Below, in pieces: positions 11,501 through 23,920 of a stretch of DNA of 64,000 nucleotides. The DNA comes from Membranipora membranacea (Eukaryota > Bryozoa > Gymnolaemata > Cheilostomatida > Membraniporidae). The translations under genes were made by a program, and so were the position numbers. Below the pieces are notes generated by a model. The model was not told where the DNA came from. It did not search any database and worked only from the letters and a program-made list of their open reading frames with translations. The DNA lies in assembly GCA_914767715.1 (NCBI GenBank), contig OU612069.1, positions 28,455,387-28,519,386 of the forward strand. Reading direction: 5' to 3'. Positions within the stretch are counted from its first letter, which is position 1; the number at the start of each line of letters is the position of its first letter.

Positions 11501-14500
11501 TATACTATAATGGCCTATAGTACCCTTTGAACTTGAGATGACTTTCACACACACAATGACCTAATAATCTAATCACTATCGCTGACACAGTTTTTTACCC
11601 TGGGGTCATGGACAAGGTCATTATTATATCATCACTAATTGAATTGTTAGTACGACTATGTAGTCAATATTTAGCTGATATCAAGTCATCATTACCCACC
11701 CACCCACCAGCCATACTCTGACTGTGATCTGCTGACAAAGATCTGAGCTCATATTGATACATTATACTCCTAATTGCTTTGTAAACTTGTACACAACTGA
11801 GGTAGTCCATTCATTTAAATGTATGCCTCATTGTGATGACTAATGTGATCACTCTGGTAAACTACTAACCAGACTTGTGTTAATTTGATTCACTTTAATC
11901 CTATTCATGTCCTGATCTCTATTCTGTGATGAATACACTGTTCAGTGATGCAGTTCGGTCTGTCTAATTTACTCTGAGCCACCCCCTCCTCCACGTATGT
12001 TGCCCCCTGCCACCCGATGAGCCGTTGTAGTGTATTGCATATCGTACAGTCGGCCAACTTGTAGACTGCTACATTTTTATTTCGTATATTCCGTAGGTAT
12101 CGGCGTGGCGACGTTCCCTCCCGGTCTCAACTGGTTACTAATGAATGTCGAGTATATATACAGCCTTCTAGTCATGTCTGGAGCTCTGGTTATGATATCA
12201 GTGTTAGGGGCGCTGATGAAACCCCCGCAAAACATGCAAAGTACCAAGCTAACTATCGAGATATTTAAGGTAAGTTTTAGGAGTTCTAGCTTGTTACCCA
12301 GATTTTACTTAGGCCTACACAACTCAACAGGACGTCATCACAGCTGATAATTCTGTTGAACGCTGACCCCTAGCAGCTAGGTTAGATTTGCAACTCGTTT
12401 CAAATTTCTGTGGAAGAATCGGCTGTAATGACCAAAATGGACACAGCTGCTGTCGGAGCACTAGGGCTCCTGGTGATTGAGAGAAGTAAGGATGAGAGAT
12501 AAGTGATTTCTTTTCTTCTTAAACAAAATAAACAAGGCACCTGAAATCGAATTGTCATAAGTTAGCGACACTCTGACCTGATCACATTAGAATATAAGAG
12601 GTTATCACTAGTCCTCTGAGGACCAGAATGTGAGGATGTCACCAACTATAAGAGCAAAGAGATAAATATAGATTTATGTCATAGATTAATATCTAGGCCC
12701 CTGTGTATAAAATCATAGATCGATTACTCTTATCTAGAGTTACTTATGTTTGTATTGTGCCTTCTATGTATGGTGGAGTTGTGTTGATGTCCACTTGTCC
12801 CAGATAACAGCCTGACTTATAACATAGTCTATATCATATCTGAGTACCAGCAGCTCAGGGCCTTACTGTGTATGATATATATAGTTTGTGTTAGTCCTTA
12901 TTGTGTGCCAATATCAGATGATTACTATGATCCTGTACTAACAATCACAAACTAATTCACACAAAGTAGTAGATTTTGCCAAGGTGTATTGATTTTCTGC
13001 CTATTGATTGTACATAATGATGCCTCAAAATTCTATAAACCTACCAAAAAAGGGTGCAGTACTATTTTCTAGCCAACTCCAGTTTGATAAATGTGTGCAA
13101 TCCGTCCAAGCAGGTCATCCAGTAATCAGCTTGATGGCCGAAGTTGTTTTTATCAGAATGTAGTGGCATAGTCAGGACCACTGCCCCAATCCCAGCAGTT
13201 TGAGTACTAAACTGAACTTAAACCTACTATGGATAATCACCAGTATTATATACTGAGTCCTTTGGTAGAGCCTGTTTTATACTCTAGGATTGCTCTCCCA
13301 CTGTTCTGAAACTCCCTAATTTTTGATGCACCCAGTTTCATTTGATGCCAATAGCGTGTCATAAGTGAAGATTTACCATCAGTACACAAATCTCAGATAG
13401 TGCCTAATCTTTCTGTAATACTAATATATCTGCAGTTTTTTATCAAGACACCCGTTGTGTTTTACAGGAGGAGGCCCTCGCTCGACCAGCGTTCCTAGTT
13501 CTCTGTTTAGCTAACTTTATCTGGGCGTTTGGATCGAGTATCATGTATATACACATCCCGATATTCACCAGACTGAGCGGCTACTCGTCTGAGGAGGCGG
13601 CTATCATGCTCAGCTGTATCGGAGGTCTCAGCTTCTTCTCTAGAGGTAAGACCAGGACCTTGTGATCCCACTCATGGGGACTAACCTTCATCATAATATA
13701 AGCTGTACTGATGTGCTGTAAACTGATCATGCTATGATGTAAACTGCAAAATCCAAAAACTTTGGATTTAAATCTCGTCTGAAGGCATTGTCTGTACTGA
13801 TGCTAGATGTAATAGGCTACAATCAACGTCCTTACTTAGCAAAAGATTTATGAGGTGATATGGATATATTGGCGGACCATTTTGTTGGTTTAGAATTATA
13901 AGTAACTAACATAGCAAGCAACATGAGGCCAATAGATTAAAGCACTAACACACAGCATGTATTTTTTGATAAAACCGCTTATTTTGCACCCAAATAAAAG
14001 TAATAAAGGAGAGCAAAACTTACTTCATATGCTATGCTTGTCCCTCACCACTTGCACATTGTTTGCTTACAGGAATGTTCCGTATGATACACATGGGAGA
14101 AGCCGTTACTATGGATACAGTCACCTCTATATTCTGTGGATTGTGCCTCACCGCTATATTTACCGGACTATTCGGAGATTTCTCAGTAAAGTACACAGGG
14201 TTACTCAGCTATTCTATGCTCTTTGGTTTCTACTGTGGATTCTGGTCTAACTTTATCAATCAGGTTAGTAGAGGTTAATAACCATGTCATAGAAATAATT
14301 GCTAAACAGTGTTTTTTGTATGAAGTGCTCTGGGAAAATAAACCAGAAGACAGCAAGAAACGAGCTTAGGCTACACAATCCTGTACTTGAATGGCTGTCC
14401 AACTTATGCCAATCAAATTTTGTGTATGTTACATTGAATTAGCTGTTGTGGTGCTCTGAGGAAAGCGGCTATAATTGACAACAGGGAGTTTGGCACCACC

Positions 14501-15713
14501 CATTAAAATGTTATTGTAAATAAGAGTTACTCCCTCATGGACTTGATTTGCCGATGAGAGCACAACTCCAATGTTTTCATCCTATTCTGACCAGCTACTG
14601 ATCTATACAAACCATTTCTAATGTACACCTACACGGGCCAAGTTATCAGCTTATTTTGATGCAGCCAAACATGTGATGTCAAATAAGAAGCTGGTCCTCA
14701 ACTAAATATTGTATGTGGTAATGAGTGTTATCACACACTATCACACACTATCACACACTATCACACACTATCACACACTATCACACACCCATGTATATTG
14801 TAGGTGAACAGAGAGACTATAGGACAGGATTTAGCTACAGGAGGAAGTGGATTCGCTATGTTAGCTACAGGATTCGGTTCTCTGAGTGGACCACCCATAG
14901 CTGGGTTCCTATATGATGAGTCAGACTCATATAAGAATATATTCTACGTGGCTGGTATGTTTTACTCTTCGTTGTTTTCTGACAATAGAGGCATGTTGAT
15001 GAGAACAATGACCGATGGTGCAACATCAATTTTCATCCTGTGTTGACTTTTGCAAGGCACGCATAAGTAGGAGGTGGCTCAGTTGGCTTTAAGCTCATAA
15101 ATGTTGATGGTCCTGGGTTGCCGATCCAGGACTGGACTCCAACATGCCTACCAACTAAGAGCATGGATGGTCGGCAACCAATTTATTGCAACAGACATGT
15201 GGTTGGGCATTCTCCGGAACGCTCAACGAAAGGAACCCTTAATTAATTTGATATACAATTGCTTTTGACCGTATCTATTATACCGGAAGTCTAGTCTGAC
15301 GTTGTAGTACTTGTTGTTAGTCGAATGCAATGACCCAGGTGTTCCCATGTGATTATCTATATTACCCACAACCACAACTTTCCTTGTTAATGAGGCTATA
15401 GAAGACATAAACTCGGAAAATATTCATTCCACTTTTTCACTTTACAGGAAGTTGTATGATGTTCTGTTCGCTTCTCTTATTGGGAGTTAAGATAGTACAC
15501 CTGCCGTCAGCTCGACTCCGTAAGGAGATAGTTAAGAAGTTAAAGACTAAGGAGACTAACGCTAAGGAGAAAGTGAAGGAAGTGTTCCATAAGAGGATCA
15601 GAACTCCTCACTCCACTCCTCACTCCACTCCTACTCATATAATAAAACAGGCGGAGGCAGGGTACAGCAGTGAGGGGAGCGCTAGCCCTGTCGATACTCC
15701 CACCACTGTGTAA
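8551..15713 (+). CDS. Monocarboxylate transporter-like MFS protein (ten coding exons)
   Basis: Predicted plasma-membrane solute transporter of the SLC16 type; the substrate cannot be read from sequence. Coding exons: 8551-8669, 9118-9224, 9812-9955, 10693-10797, 12097-12269, 13468-13645, 14073-14263, 14804-14954 and 15448-15713. That is nine coding exons after merging none; with the 5' UTR exon ending at 8240 the gene has ten exons. All introns are GT..AG with agreeing phases, giving 477 codons. ATG 8551 is the first in its exon (acceptor before 8384) and has A at -3 and G at +4. The hydrophobic profile fits twelve helices with cytosolic ends. TM1 starts near residue 20 (MIVVFAFLVITISCG). The TM2-3 loop has the MFS/MCT signature RLIGCR (about 84-89). 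A short central loop (about 195-222) separates the halves. The tail is Lys-rich, has a TPHS repeat, and ends TTV, a possible class I PDZ ligand. AATAAA lies at 15969-15974. Confidence 0.88.
9715..9811 (+). repeat. Tandem copies of a splice acceptor, 31-bp period
   Basis: Upstream of the third coding exon of the transporter (start 9812), the intron/exon junction is repeated: TACTAG|GTATTATATC at 9721/9722, again at 9752/9753, TACCAG|GTATTATATC at 9783/9784, and then the real TTGTCAG|GTATCATATC at 9811/9812. Spacings are 31, 31 and 28 bp. Using the first copy would keep frame (+90 nt) and add 30 open, very hydrophobic codons. Confidence 0.8.
14731..14788. repeat. 10-bp microsatellite-like array TCACACACTA
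   Basis: Five exact units of TCACACACTA start at 14731 and a sixth incomplete unit follows. The array ends 15 bp before the acceptor of the transporter exon at 14804, so length changes here would alter the acceptor region. Confidence 0.9.
15068..15215 (+). mobile_element. Possible tRNA-derived SINE fragment
   Basis: In the last intron of the transporter, TGGCTCAGTTGG (about 15076-15087) fits the RNA polymerase III A-box. About 35 bp later, CCTGGGTTGCCGATCCAGGA resembles a T-arm/B-box with one extra base. No cloverleaf can be closed, so it is not a tRNA gene. No second copy was found in this window, and tail and target duplication are not clear, so the call is tentative. Confidence 0.3.
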
Positions 15714-16184
15714 GTGTATTATAATCTCTTACTACAGGTAGGAACAAAGTATAGGAAAAAATAAGAATAACCACCGAGCCTTGAGTATAGGATCTCCCTG
15801 GTTGGTTTTCCAACAGGAGCTCACATTGGGGGTTCAATTATTGATAGTTTATAAGTAGAAAAACATCAGCAGCAGTCATGAATTGTTCATCGTTTGACTG
15901 AAGAGATCTCCCAGCTGTCACAAACTGATTCTATTGTCCCTTCAATTTGATTAACAATTATAGTATGAAATAAACATGGCCAAAATGAAGGCCAAATGAG
16001 TGATGAAGACCTAGAATTGCGAATAATAATGTTGCCTAGCATTATGATCGGTGAGGACAACTCCAAAATCTTACCACTTGTTGAACAAATTCATGCAACT
16101 ACTTTGACCATGGAGTTAGAATGATGTATAACACCAGGGAGTATTCACTTTTATATAATATAGTATATATTTTCATTTTTACAG

Positions 16185-16212
16185 AGAAACTGGGCTCCTT
16201 ACCAATGTTTAA
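16185..16212 (+). CDS. Possible alternative last coding exon of the transporter
   Basis: The last regular exon contains a strong donor (GTAAGT at 15710-15715) that overlaps its stop codon. The acceptor TTTTTACAG ends at 16184. Joining them in phase replaces the final stop and adds ETGLLTNV, ending at TAA 16210-16212. The new C-terminus is TNV, so both isoforms would end in a T-x-V class I PDZ-type motif. This is an inference from splice signals and frame only. Confidence 0.4.
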
Positions 16213-18019
16213 ACAGTCTTCATATGAGTAAGTTAGGTATATCAAAGTAAGAAGAAAACTGCCCTACATATAGATACGCTATCAGCTAAGTAAAACTCGC
16301 TAACGGATAAGTAAGTGGAGATAAACCCTACCTGTCACCTCTCCTGACTATCGCCTTCTCCCAGCATAATTAGACGATACTTAGATAATAACAAAGTTAT
16401 ACTGTTATATATAATACTCCTATTACTACCTGTCTTTCTATACAAAGTTTCTTAGTCAGAAGTTCCAACAGTTTTATGGTGATGGAAAAGTTTTTGTGCA
16501 TGTTTCATTCTGTTCGCTCCGATGGCTAATGATGGAAATTGTTCCAAAACACTTGCCAAGTTGAGGGAAATATTTTGAAGGAAAACCGCTAGCGACTCAA
16601 AGTTGATTATCAGTATATCGCCTTATTATCCATATTTAGGCTTTTTCTCCGTAGAAAAGCACTTTCAATGCAAACCTTGTAGCCTTGGCTACCAATCAAT
16701 TATGTTATTTAGAGTTATAAAAAGAGGGTATCCTTCGATCCATCACGTGGTGGTCAAGGGTTCATTTGTGCCAATATTATTATCATATTATATATTGTTG
16801 TTATTTTCTATTATTAAATTAGTGAATTTTTTTTTATATGTTCTGTGAGTTTTCTCTCTCACTTTATCAGTCTGTTGAATATTTGTGCTGAAACAGTCAA
16901 AAACCTTGTCTTAGTGCCCAGACTCAAGTCCATGACAGACTGCCTGATAACTGAGTCCGAACACTTAGACGTCTGATGACAATGACCTTTGTGTGTGAGG
17001 TCAGCAGCGAGAGGGTAACACAAATGAGTCAGTGATACAACAAGTGCTACAGTGGTAGACCTAAGTCCCGGTAAAGCATTGCTGCCTAAGTAAAGCCTTA
17101 TTATGATTAGAGAGTTGTATCTTACTTTCAGATCAGAAGCTTCTCAGCTCACTATACAGATAGTACTCATAACTGATAAATCTATGTTATATATTGTTGT
17201 TTTACTTCACAGAAAAATAAATATCATGTTATATTTCATTTCAATTATTAGTGACATGACCCAGTTAAGAGTGCTCACGTTACCATGCATTACAGTGGTA
17301 AGATGGGTAAATTGATATTTAGATCGATTGATTTTATTCCCTGACATTGATAGGCGATTTTTGAAAAAAAATTCTGTGATGCTTCACCACGCATCGAAAC
17401 CTGTACAATAGAAAGTATTGAAAGAGCGAATGTGATTGACCATTAATAACTGTTCAACTAAAGAAGCCTCCGCTCTCCCGTAAGGCATGGGGACCCTGCA
17501 CTTGGTGTTGGGATAGATAAAGCAACCGAAGGGCTGAGAAAAAATAAAGCAGTTGGATTATCGATAACGAGATGAGATGTTTGATGTCAGTTATTGCTGA
17601 AAGGAGATGTTTGGATGAAACCAGTATGTGAAGATGGGTGATAGTATATTCAGGTTGGATCATAGACCAGGTGTTGGGTGGTAACTGAATGTCTAACTTG
17701 GTTATACTTTTTATCCGCATCATTGAAAACGGATATTTCCACAGTCAACACCAGCTTTCGAAAAGTGAGTATTTAACGCAAAGTTTTACATATAAAATAA
17801 ACACTTTTATACAAGGTCATGTTCCAACTTCTGACAATGTTTATTTCACCGCAATATACCCATTGAAGCACAGATGGACGTCCTATTTCATTCATACCAT
17901 TGGGCGACCTATACAAGCTGGACATCAATACCTAATTTTTGGGTCTCAATTATTGTGTTTCATACTCTGTACAGAACATTATCATAATTTTCATTAGAAC
18001 AAGTTGTGCAATTTTAATT
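16213..18019. other. No gene recognised
   Basis: AT-rich intergenic DNA downstream of the transporter. Several 60-100 codon frames exist (for example 17454-17723 minus and 17689-17997 plus), but none has recognisable sequence, splice context or compositional bias. I see no exon I would support. Confidence 0.4.
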
Positions 18020-18345
18020 CCGCTACTGCTGTGCTCCTGGTATAAGCCTTGCTTAACACTGACATTGTCGAATAATAACTATTTTGGGTCTTTGACAATA
18101 AATAATCAAATTATGTTTAGCACATTCTACACAAAAATATTACATAACATCAAACAGTTTTAGAGTGGCTCAGGAGGGCACCTCATGTCACATAAACACT
18201 AACATAATAATAGCAGAGATAGACAGGTAGCTAGATACATTCAGCTGTCAACTCTACTCAGAGTAAAATAGCTGTCTGTACACTGAGCTGAGAGCTGTCA
18301 GTAGATTCCGAGTCGGCAGCCAGCAGTCCAGGATATCACAGGTAA
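18020..18345. repeat. Dispersed segment, copy 1 (partner at 21440-21785)
   Basis: This aligns by eye with 21440-21785. Shared blocks include TTTTGGGTCTTTGACAATAA, AAATATTACATAACATCA and GTTTTAGAGTGGCTCAGG, and a later block has AGACAGGTAGCTA against AGACAGATAGCTA. Both copies end at a GTAA donor-like site after a GCAGCCAGCAG or ACAGCCAGCAG word. It may be a duplicated promoter and first exon or an old transposon. Confidence 0.65.
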
Positions 18346-18689
18346 AGGAAGTTATTTTAAATCCTATATCACATAATATCGTATGAAATTGTGTATCTGC
18401 ACTTATTTTGGCATGCTAATATGATATAAGAGAGTATCCCACAATGCACAAGTAAACCTCACCATACATTCTTAACTTGCATAGAGACGAAGACATTTAG
18501 CAATGGCAAATACTGGTACAATAACTTTCTAATATTGCAATCTAATTTTTTCATTTCTTTTGTCTGAAAATTACAGCAATGGTGCGCTGAAAATTTGTTA
18601 AAAGTTCCAATAAAATCAATAATTTACCATCAAAACTTTGTAACTTTGACTGCTCTACCCGTCTCTTCTGCCTGCTTCTACCTACTTCC

Positions 18690-18960
18690 TAACTAAGCAG
18701 TTCTCTCAGTATAGTTCAATTCTGATGATGTCCTCCCTGAGAAGTTGCTATTTCTTCGTATCACATCAAGTTTATACTGAATATATTATTTTTAGTAAGA
18801 AAGATTGGCCAAAAGATGTTCTGTACGTCGGTGTGGAGTAAGTAAGCAGTTTTCCTAATCAGTGACAGTAAGTAATGTAGATTATGTGTCTATAATCTAG
18901 TCTGAACTGTAGCAGACCTGATCGCTCCATAGGAAGCCAACTTTGTCGCTGTTTTTGTCA
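18690..18960 (-). pseudogene. Decayed paralogue of the exon at 23921-24147
   Basis: Read on the minus strand, this stretch follows the exon at 23921-24147 in order. Shared words are CTTACTTACTCCACAC, TTACTTACTGTCAC, ATCAGG followed by TGCTAC, and TACTAAA before a diverged GAAGAAATAG block. The reading frame is lost and there are several insertions and deletions. With the duplicated segment next to it, this suggests a local duplication in which one gene copy decayed. Confidence 0.5.
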
Positions 18961-21439
18961 ACTGAGCTCCCAAGCTGACTTGCCTTCATGTAGAATTTCC
19001 AACATCAAAGCAATAAAACATATGTAGTTGATCAATCTACTAAAGAGATAACTCATACTTTTTTTTAGACTGAAGCATCCTTGGTCGATTGTGTTAGACT
19101 TCAAAGACAAAATAGCTAGCCAAGTCCGCCCAGATGTGTCTGTTCAGCTGATCAAAGAAATATAGACTCCTCTCATCAGGCAACCAAAGGTAACTTAAAT
19201 CAGCGCAAAGAAATCAATTTTTTTTCAATGGAGAGTAAACGTTTACAATTTAACAAAGTTTCCAACCCAAGAATGCACTCCAAAATCCCTCAGTGAAAAA
19301 TTGATCTTTGATTCTAAAGTTGCCTCTCAACCATAGGCTCCAAGTTTGCAGTGAAGGCAGTAGGCTTAGAAATCATTATCCAATATTAAGTGATCTAGTA
19401 TTATTAGGCATTTTTGAATGATGGCTCTCTGTTTTGTTGCACATGCCTCATACCCATTACCCACTCTGCTCTTCTGCTTCCACTTTCTGCAGTGGAAATA
19501 AACCCTGATATTACCCCATGGTCAACCACAAATTCTAAAAGTTTTCTCTTGATTATATATGGCAGGTTTTGTGCAGAAAATAAAGTCCCTCTGGTTCCCT
19601 ATCTCTGATTCAGAGCTTTACATAAGAAAATGTATATGTGTCACGTCTCCTTAAAATCATTAATTACTATATTATGTAATGTACCAGCTTATTATACTAC
19701 TAAGAAAAATCACTAGAATTTATTGTAAATTATTAAGGATTGTCATAACATGCATCGGCAAACGGTTTATGGAGTTGCCCAATCTTTTACTTGGTGAGGA
19801 CAACTCCTAATAAATATCAAAATACTACAAGACGATCAATCCACTCTATTGACCTGAAGAGATTCTAGGGTTTTACATCAATCGTGATGTTAGGGAGATC
19901 TACTGTCATGCCTCAAAACAGCAAGGAGTGTAAGCATGATTCTGGTTAGGAATTAATTCTAAAAACTTGGAGTTGAGAAGGTGAACTTAAAGTGCAACCA
20001 AGGTTTCAAACAACTTCTCACTGATGGCCATTGATTAATAGCAGACTGCACCTTCTGCATGGGGAAAAAGACAAAATATAATTCGGATGATTATTCAGCC
20101 AGAATTCTTGTGAAACATTTCTTCCATCAGGCACTGAAACTCAGCTAAAAGAGAATACCACATAGCAGTTTCCTGTTCCTGTTATTATTTAGCCTGTGCT
20201 CTATAATTATTACAGCAAAGTCTTGGAACCTCCCCTAAACTGAAGTGTTACCCAGCTTAGAGTCAGCAACTACTTTGAGTTTTGCATCGCGTAATGCACA
20301 AAGCTGATGCTGCCCAGCACATTATTTGCTACCCATTAATGCATTGCTGCGAAACCTTGGTTGCCCTTTAATATGACTCAGCTTGATACTGGGATACTTT
20401 TGAATAAAATATTGGTTAAAACCGGAAGGTTTTGTCTAAGCCCAAAGATGCCTTAAAGGTGCGCCACCATATTCGGCGCCAATTTGCTCTCTGTTTGCAA
20501 GTAGGTCTGAGCTAACTTAGAGCCCAGTAGTCAGTAACCCTCGGCGGGATTCAAACCCAGCCCCTTAGCACTTGCGTGTTGTTGTCATTTTAGTCAGGAA
20601 GTGCACAAAATGTGCATCAATTAATGTCAATTTGTATGATCCTTTGTCGCCTGGGACCTGGCAAGTTAAATGGGGTTAGGTGGTCCTAGCCGGGTTGGTG
20701 GGGTTAGCCAGAGTGGAGGAGTAAAGAGCTGCATGGTAAACTAGGATCTCTAAATCCAACCTTCATTTAGTTTGAGCACTGAAACTGCTGATGACATTGA
20801 CATATATCCTTACTCTGTGATCATGTGTGAGAATATGAAAAGTGTCTTGGTTCCCTCCGAGTGCGATTACGGTTTTAAATTACTGAGTGATATTTGACTT
20901 AAAGATAAGAAGCCCTTCAGTTTTATGTATATTATTCATCACCGATTACTTTATGTCATAAATTGTTGTACTAGAATCCAATAATGTGATCCAAAAAGAA
21001 ATACCATGGTATATTTTACAGCATAGATTGGTTACACAACGAAGATAAAAATGTCATACTAAATATATTTACAGTGATGAGATGGGTAACATGATAGTTT
21101 ATAAGATGAGCACTTATTGCTGTAAGAAAATTTGAGCAAGAAGAAGATGTTTTATCTTGATGTAGCTGGTCAGTATTAGCCTTGTTATGGTGGCCACTTT
21201 TTTGAAAAGTGGGCGGTGACAAGGCTAGGTCATTATTACACATGGCAAATTGTTATTGGCGTAGGATTTGATCACAGATTTTGTACAGTTTTTTGTGCAG
21301 TTACTGTCAAAAACTGGTAAAGTTTTGCTGACCATAACTTATGTAATTGGAGGACCAACAGTGGACACTTTTCAAGAGTGACTGAAACGTAAAAATATTT
21401 TCAATCATTATAATTCTTCCAAACAATTTGATGTCCATT
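18961..21439. other. No gene recognised
   Basis: No exon is supported. At about 20548-20565 the minus strand reads GGCTGGGTTTGAATCCCGCC, a T-arm/B-box-like hairpin, but I find no matching A-box or cloverleaf around it, so it may be a SINE relic at most. Confidence 0.35.
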
Positions 21440-21785
21440 TGATTCTGCTACTGCTGCCTCCTGATTCTGCTACTGGGCCCCTCCCTGATAAAAGCCTTCC
21501 ATCACATTGACATTATGGAATAATAATTATTTTGGGTCTTTGACAATAAATAATTAATTTATGTTTAGCACTTCTATACAAAAATATTACATAACATCAG
21601 AGAGTTTTAGAGTGGCTCAGGGCACCTGTGTCACATAAAACATATAAACATACCGATTTCAGTGATAGACAGATAGCTACATAGATGCACTCAGCTGTCA
21701 ACCCTAGTCAGAGTAATACAGCAGTACATTACAGTTTTAGAGTCAGCAGAGAGAAGATGGGACAGCCAGCAGGACGACGCAGAGG
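21440..21785. repeat. Dispersed segment, copy 2 (partner at 18020-18345)
   Basis: Homologous to copy 1. Its right part contains a short open start, MGQPAGRRR, at ATG 21756, followed by a GTAAGG donor-like site. This could be a first coding exon on the plus strand. Copy 1 lacks an equivalent ATG, so coding is doubtful and only the repeat relationship is supported. Confidence 0.6.
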
Positions 21786-22417
21786 TAAGGATAGTTTTTA
21801 TCTTCATATTTCATATTCTCACATGGTCATCATCTATATCGATTTCGGCATTCAGCTAAAGCCAGCGAGATTGGGGGCTGGCCCACACTCTCTGGTGGAG
21901 CCTACTCCGCTTATTAGGCAGAGATTATGCCTCCCTAAAGTTCTTCTCTTACAGCCCAATCTGGAGCTGTTGGGAATATCGATTGTTATGATATCGTTTG
22001 TTGGAGCCCACGAGTGGAGTCCTTGATTGGTTGATTGAGTTGAGTGATACAAAGAGTTTTACAGAGAGTGGAGCAACCTTGTACAGTAGTTCTTCCTGCT
22101 CGGTGATTGAGAGGTTCCGTATGTAAGACGGAGACGTGAGGATGAGATGTCACCATTTTTCACTCTTCCTCGGCGTGTTGGATGACTTCTCCTGTTGTAG
22201 ATCCTCAGATAGGCAGTGCAGCTACATCGTCATCTCTACCCTCTGTAAACAAACACAATGAAAGTGGAAGTTAACTTTGAAGTTATGACCCTAAAAGTTA
22301 GCTGTTAGACCAGATGATGTTATAAGCATAGCTTTGGTTGGTTTGGTTTGGTCTCTTTTGTAAGATGTCAGTACGGTGTGGGAGCTTATCTTCTGTTTGT
22401 CACAGCGAAGTGTTCAT

Positions 22418-22644
22418 TCACACTGTTAGATTTGGTACTCTATAGTAGTGCATACCCGTCACCGTCGACAGACTGGAGGTGTATCTCTCATTCTGGAATT
22501 CGTTATATGGTATACTATTAGAATCGTCCTCCTCGTCTATATATTCATTGTGCCCACATCTACACCTCACCTTGAGTCCGTGTATAATACCTACTATTAT
22601 CAGTGCTAAGATCACAACCATAACTCCTGCAGACGCCAACCATT
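22418..22644 (-). CDS. Last exon of a probable single-pass membrane protein
   Basis: A minus-strand exon with a good acceptor (polypyrimidine tract then TTTTGTAG just before 22644) and an open frame to TGA at 22418. It encodes a short lead (EWLASAG), a hydrophobic helix VMVVILALIIVGIIHGL, a basic and cysteine stop-transfer stretch (KVRCRCG), an acidic patch (EYIDEEDD) and a Ser/Thr/Tyr-rich tail ending NLTV. This looks like the membrane anchor and cytosolic tail of a type I protein. The exon starts with two bases of a split codon. The exon at 23921-24147 is a candidate ectodomain, but its end phase does not match directly, so at least one exon is missing from the model. I do not recognise the family. 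Confidence 0.6.
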
Positions 22645-23344
22645 CTACAAAAAAAAGATCGGCCAATAAATAAAACTGCAAGAAGTTTGATACTATTCAC
22701 TTAGGTGTTTGATCGGAGGTATTCACCTATTGTTGTGAAGAACCCGCCTCTGGAATCATACTCACAAAATTATCGCCTTCAAATTCTGTAGGTAGCTTAT
22801 GTCATACCCCAGGTCTACCTCAGTTATACATGTATGGTAGTTATCAATATTTACACAGAATATTTGTACAGATGTCGAGTGATTCAACGTTGTGAATGGG
22901 AGAGATGTACTTATTGGATTTCATACATCAAACAAGGAAGTTTCATATTATGTTGTACGTAGGGAGTGGTCGTTTCGATATAAGATGTTTCGTAGTGATC
23001 GATTTTGAATGTCTTCAAAGCCAAAGTGACGAAGGAAACACCACATTTGTCCCATCCCGCTGATACCTGAATTTAGGCATGCTGCCATTGTTCGACATAA
23101 TCTCAAAAAAACAGTGGCGCATAAAGGCCAGCATATACTCCCCTATGTTATATATACCTTAGTCGAGTGGGTCTTATCGTACTAACTTTGTTAACCTGTA
23201 CCTCGCATTGCTCATGATACAATGAACCTCAAGAAAATTGACGACACTTAGCTATGTAATGGACAGTTTTTTGAGCTGCGAAGAAATGAATTTGTGATCT
23301 AAATGTTTTTGTTTGAGTGTTTGAGTGTTTGAGTCTGGAATTTA

Positions 23345-23518
23345 CTAGATCAAGTTTGGTCCAGTCTGCCTGCATTTGGAATTTCTTGCGTCCTATTGGT
23401 CAGGTGCGGCTTACCAGTAAAAGGGGAGCCAAACCTTGCGTCCTATTGGTCAGGCGAGGCTTACCAGTAAAAGGGGAGCCAAACCGAACGCAGGCAAACT
23501 TGACCAAACTTGGTCTAG
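23345..23518. mobile_element. Small inverted-repeat transposon (MITE) with CTAG ends
   Basis: The left end CTAGATCAAGTTTGGTCCAG and the reverse complement of the right end CTAGACCAAGTTTGGTCAAG match, and the match runs on for about 35 bp (TGCCTGCATTTGG against TGCCTGCGTTCGG). The interior is a 50-bp direct repeat, 23386-23435 and 23436-23485, differing at two or three positions. CTAG could be terminal sequence or a target duplication. It is too short to encode a transposase. Confidence 0.7.
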
Positions 23519-23920
23519 GAATTGGTTACACTAACAGTACATTGAAAGAGTATATCAGATTAAGGAGTCTCTAACTCCTTGATCAGATGTTTGGACAATT
23601 TATGAGCCCCTCAATTATTACATCCAAAGGGGTCAATAAATATACTATAATACTTCCGCCATTGAGCTACTAGACATCTTTTTTTTACTCCTAACTATTC
23701 AAATTTATACAGTCTACACCTTCCAGCCTGGAGTGCCGTCCATTGCAAGGACCTCTGGGGCTAGTAGGGTCTAGAAGGTCTCTGAACTGATATGATACAG
23801 TTTCAAAGGCTTTCTTCAAATGAAAGTAGGAAAAAGGTTTTGTACTAACCTGGCCATAACATGATCCCTGTTTAACCAAAGGATGTTTACTGTTGTCCAG
23901 CCTTTAGAGTGCAGCTCTAC

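Noticed and set aside
13957-14250. 97-codon frame overlapping the transporter exon at 14073-14263
   Set aside because: It is out of frame with the transporter, whose own frame gives a membrane-protein sequence with matching splice phases.
20535-20580. B-box-like GGGTTTGAATCCC considered as a tRNA gene
   Set aside because: No acceptor stem, anticodon arm or A-box can be fitted around it; at most a SINE relic.
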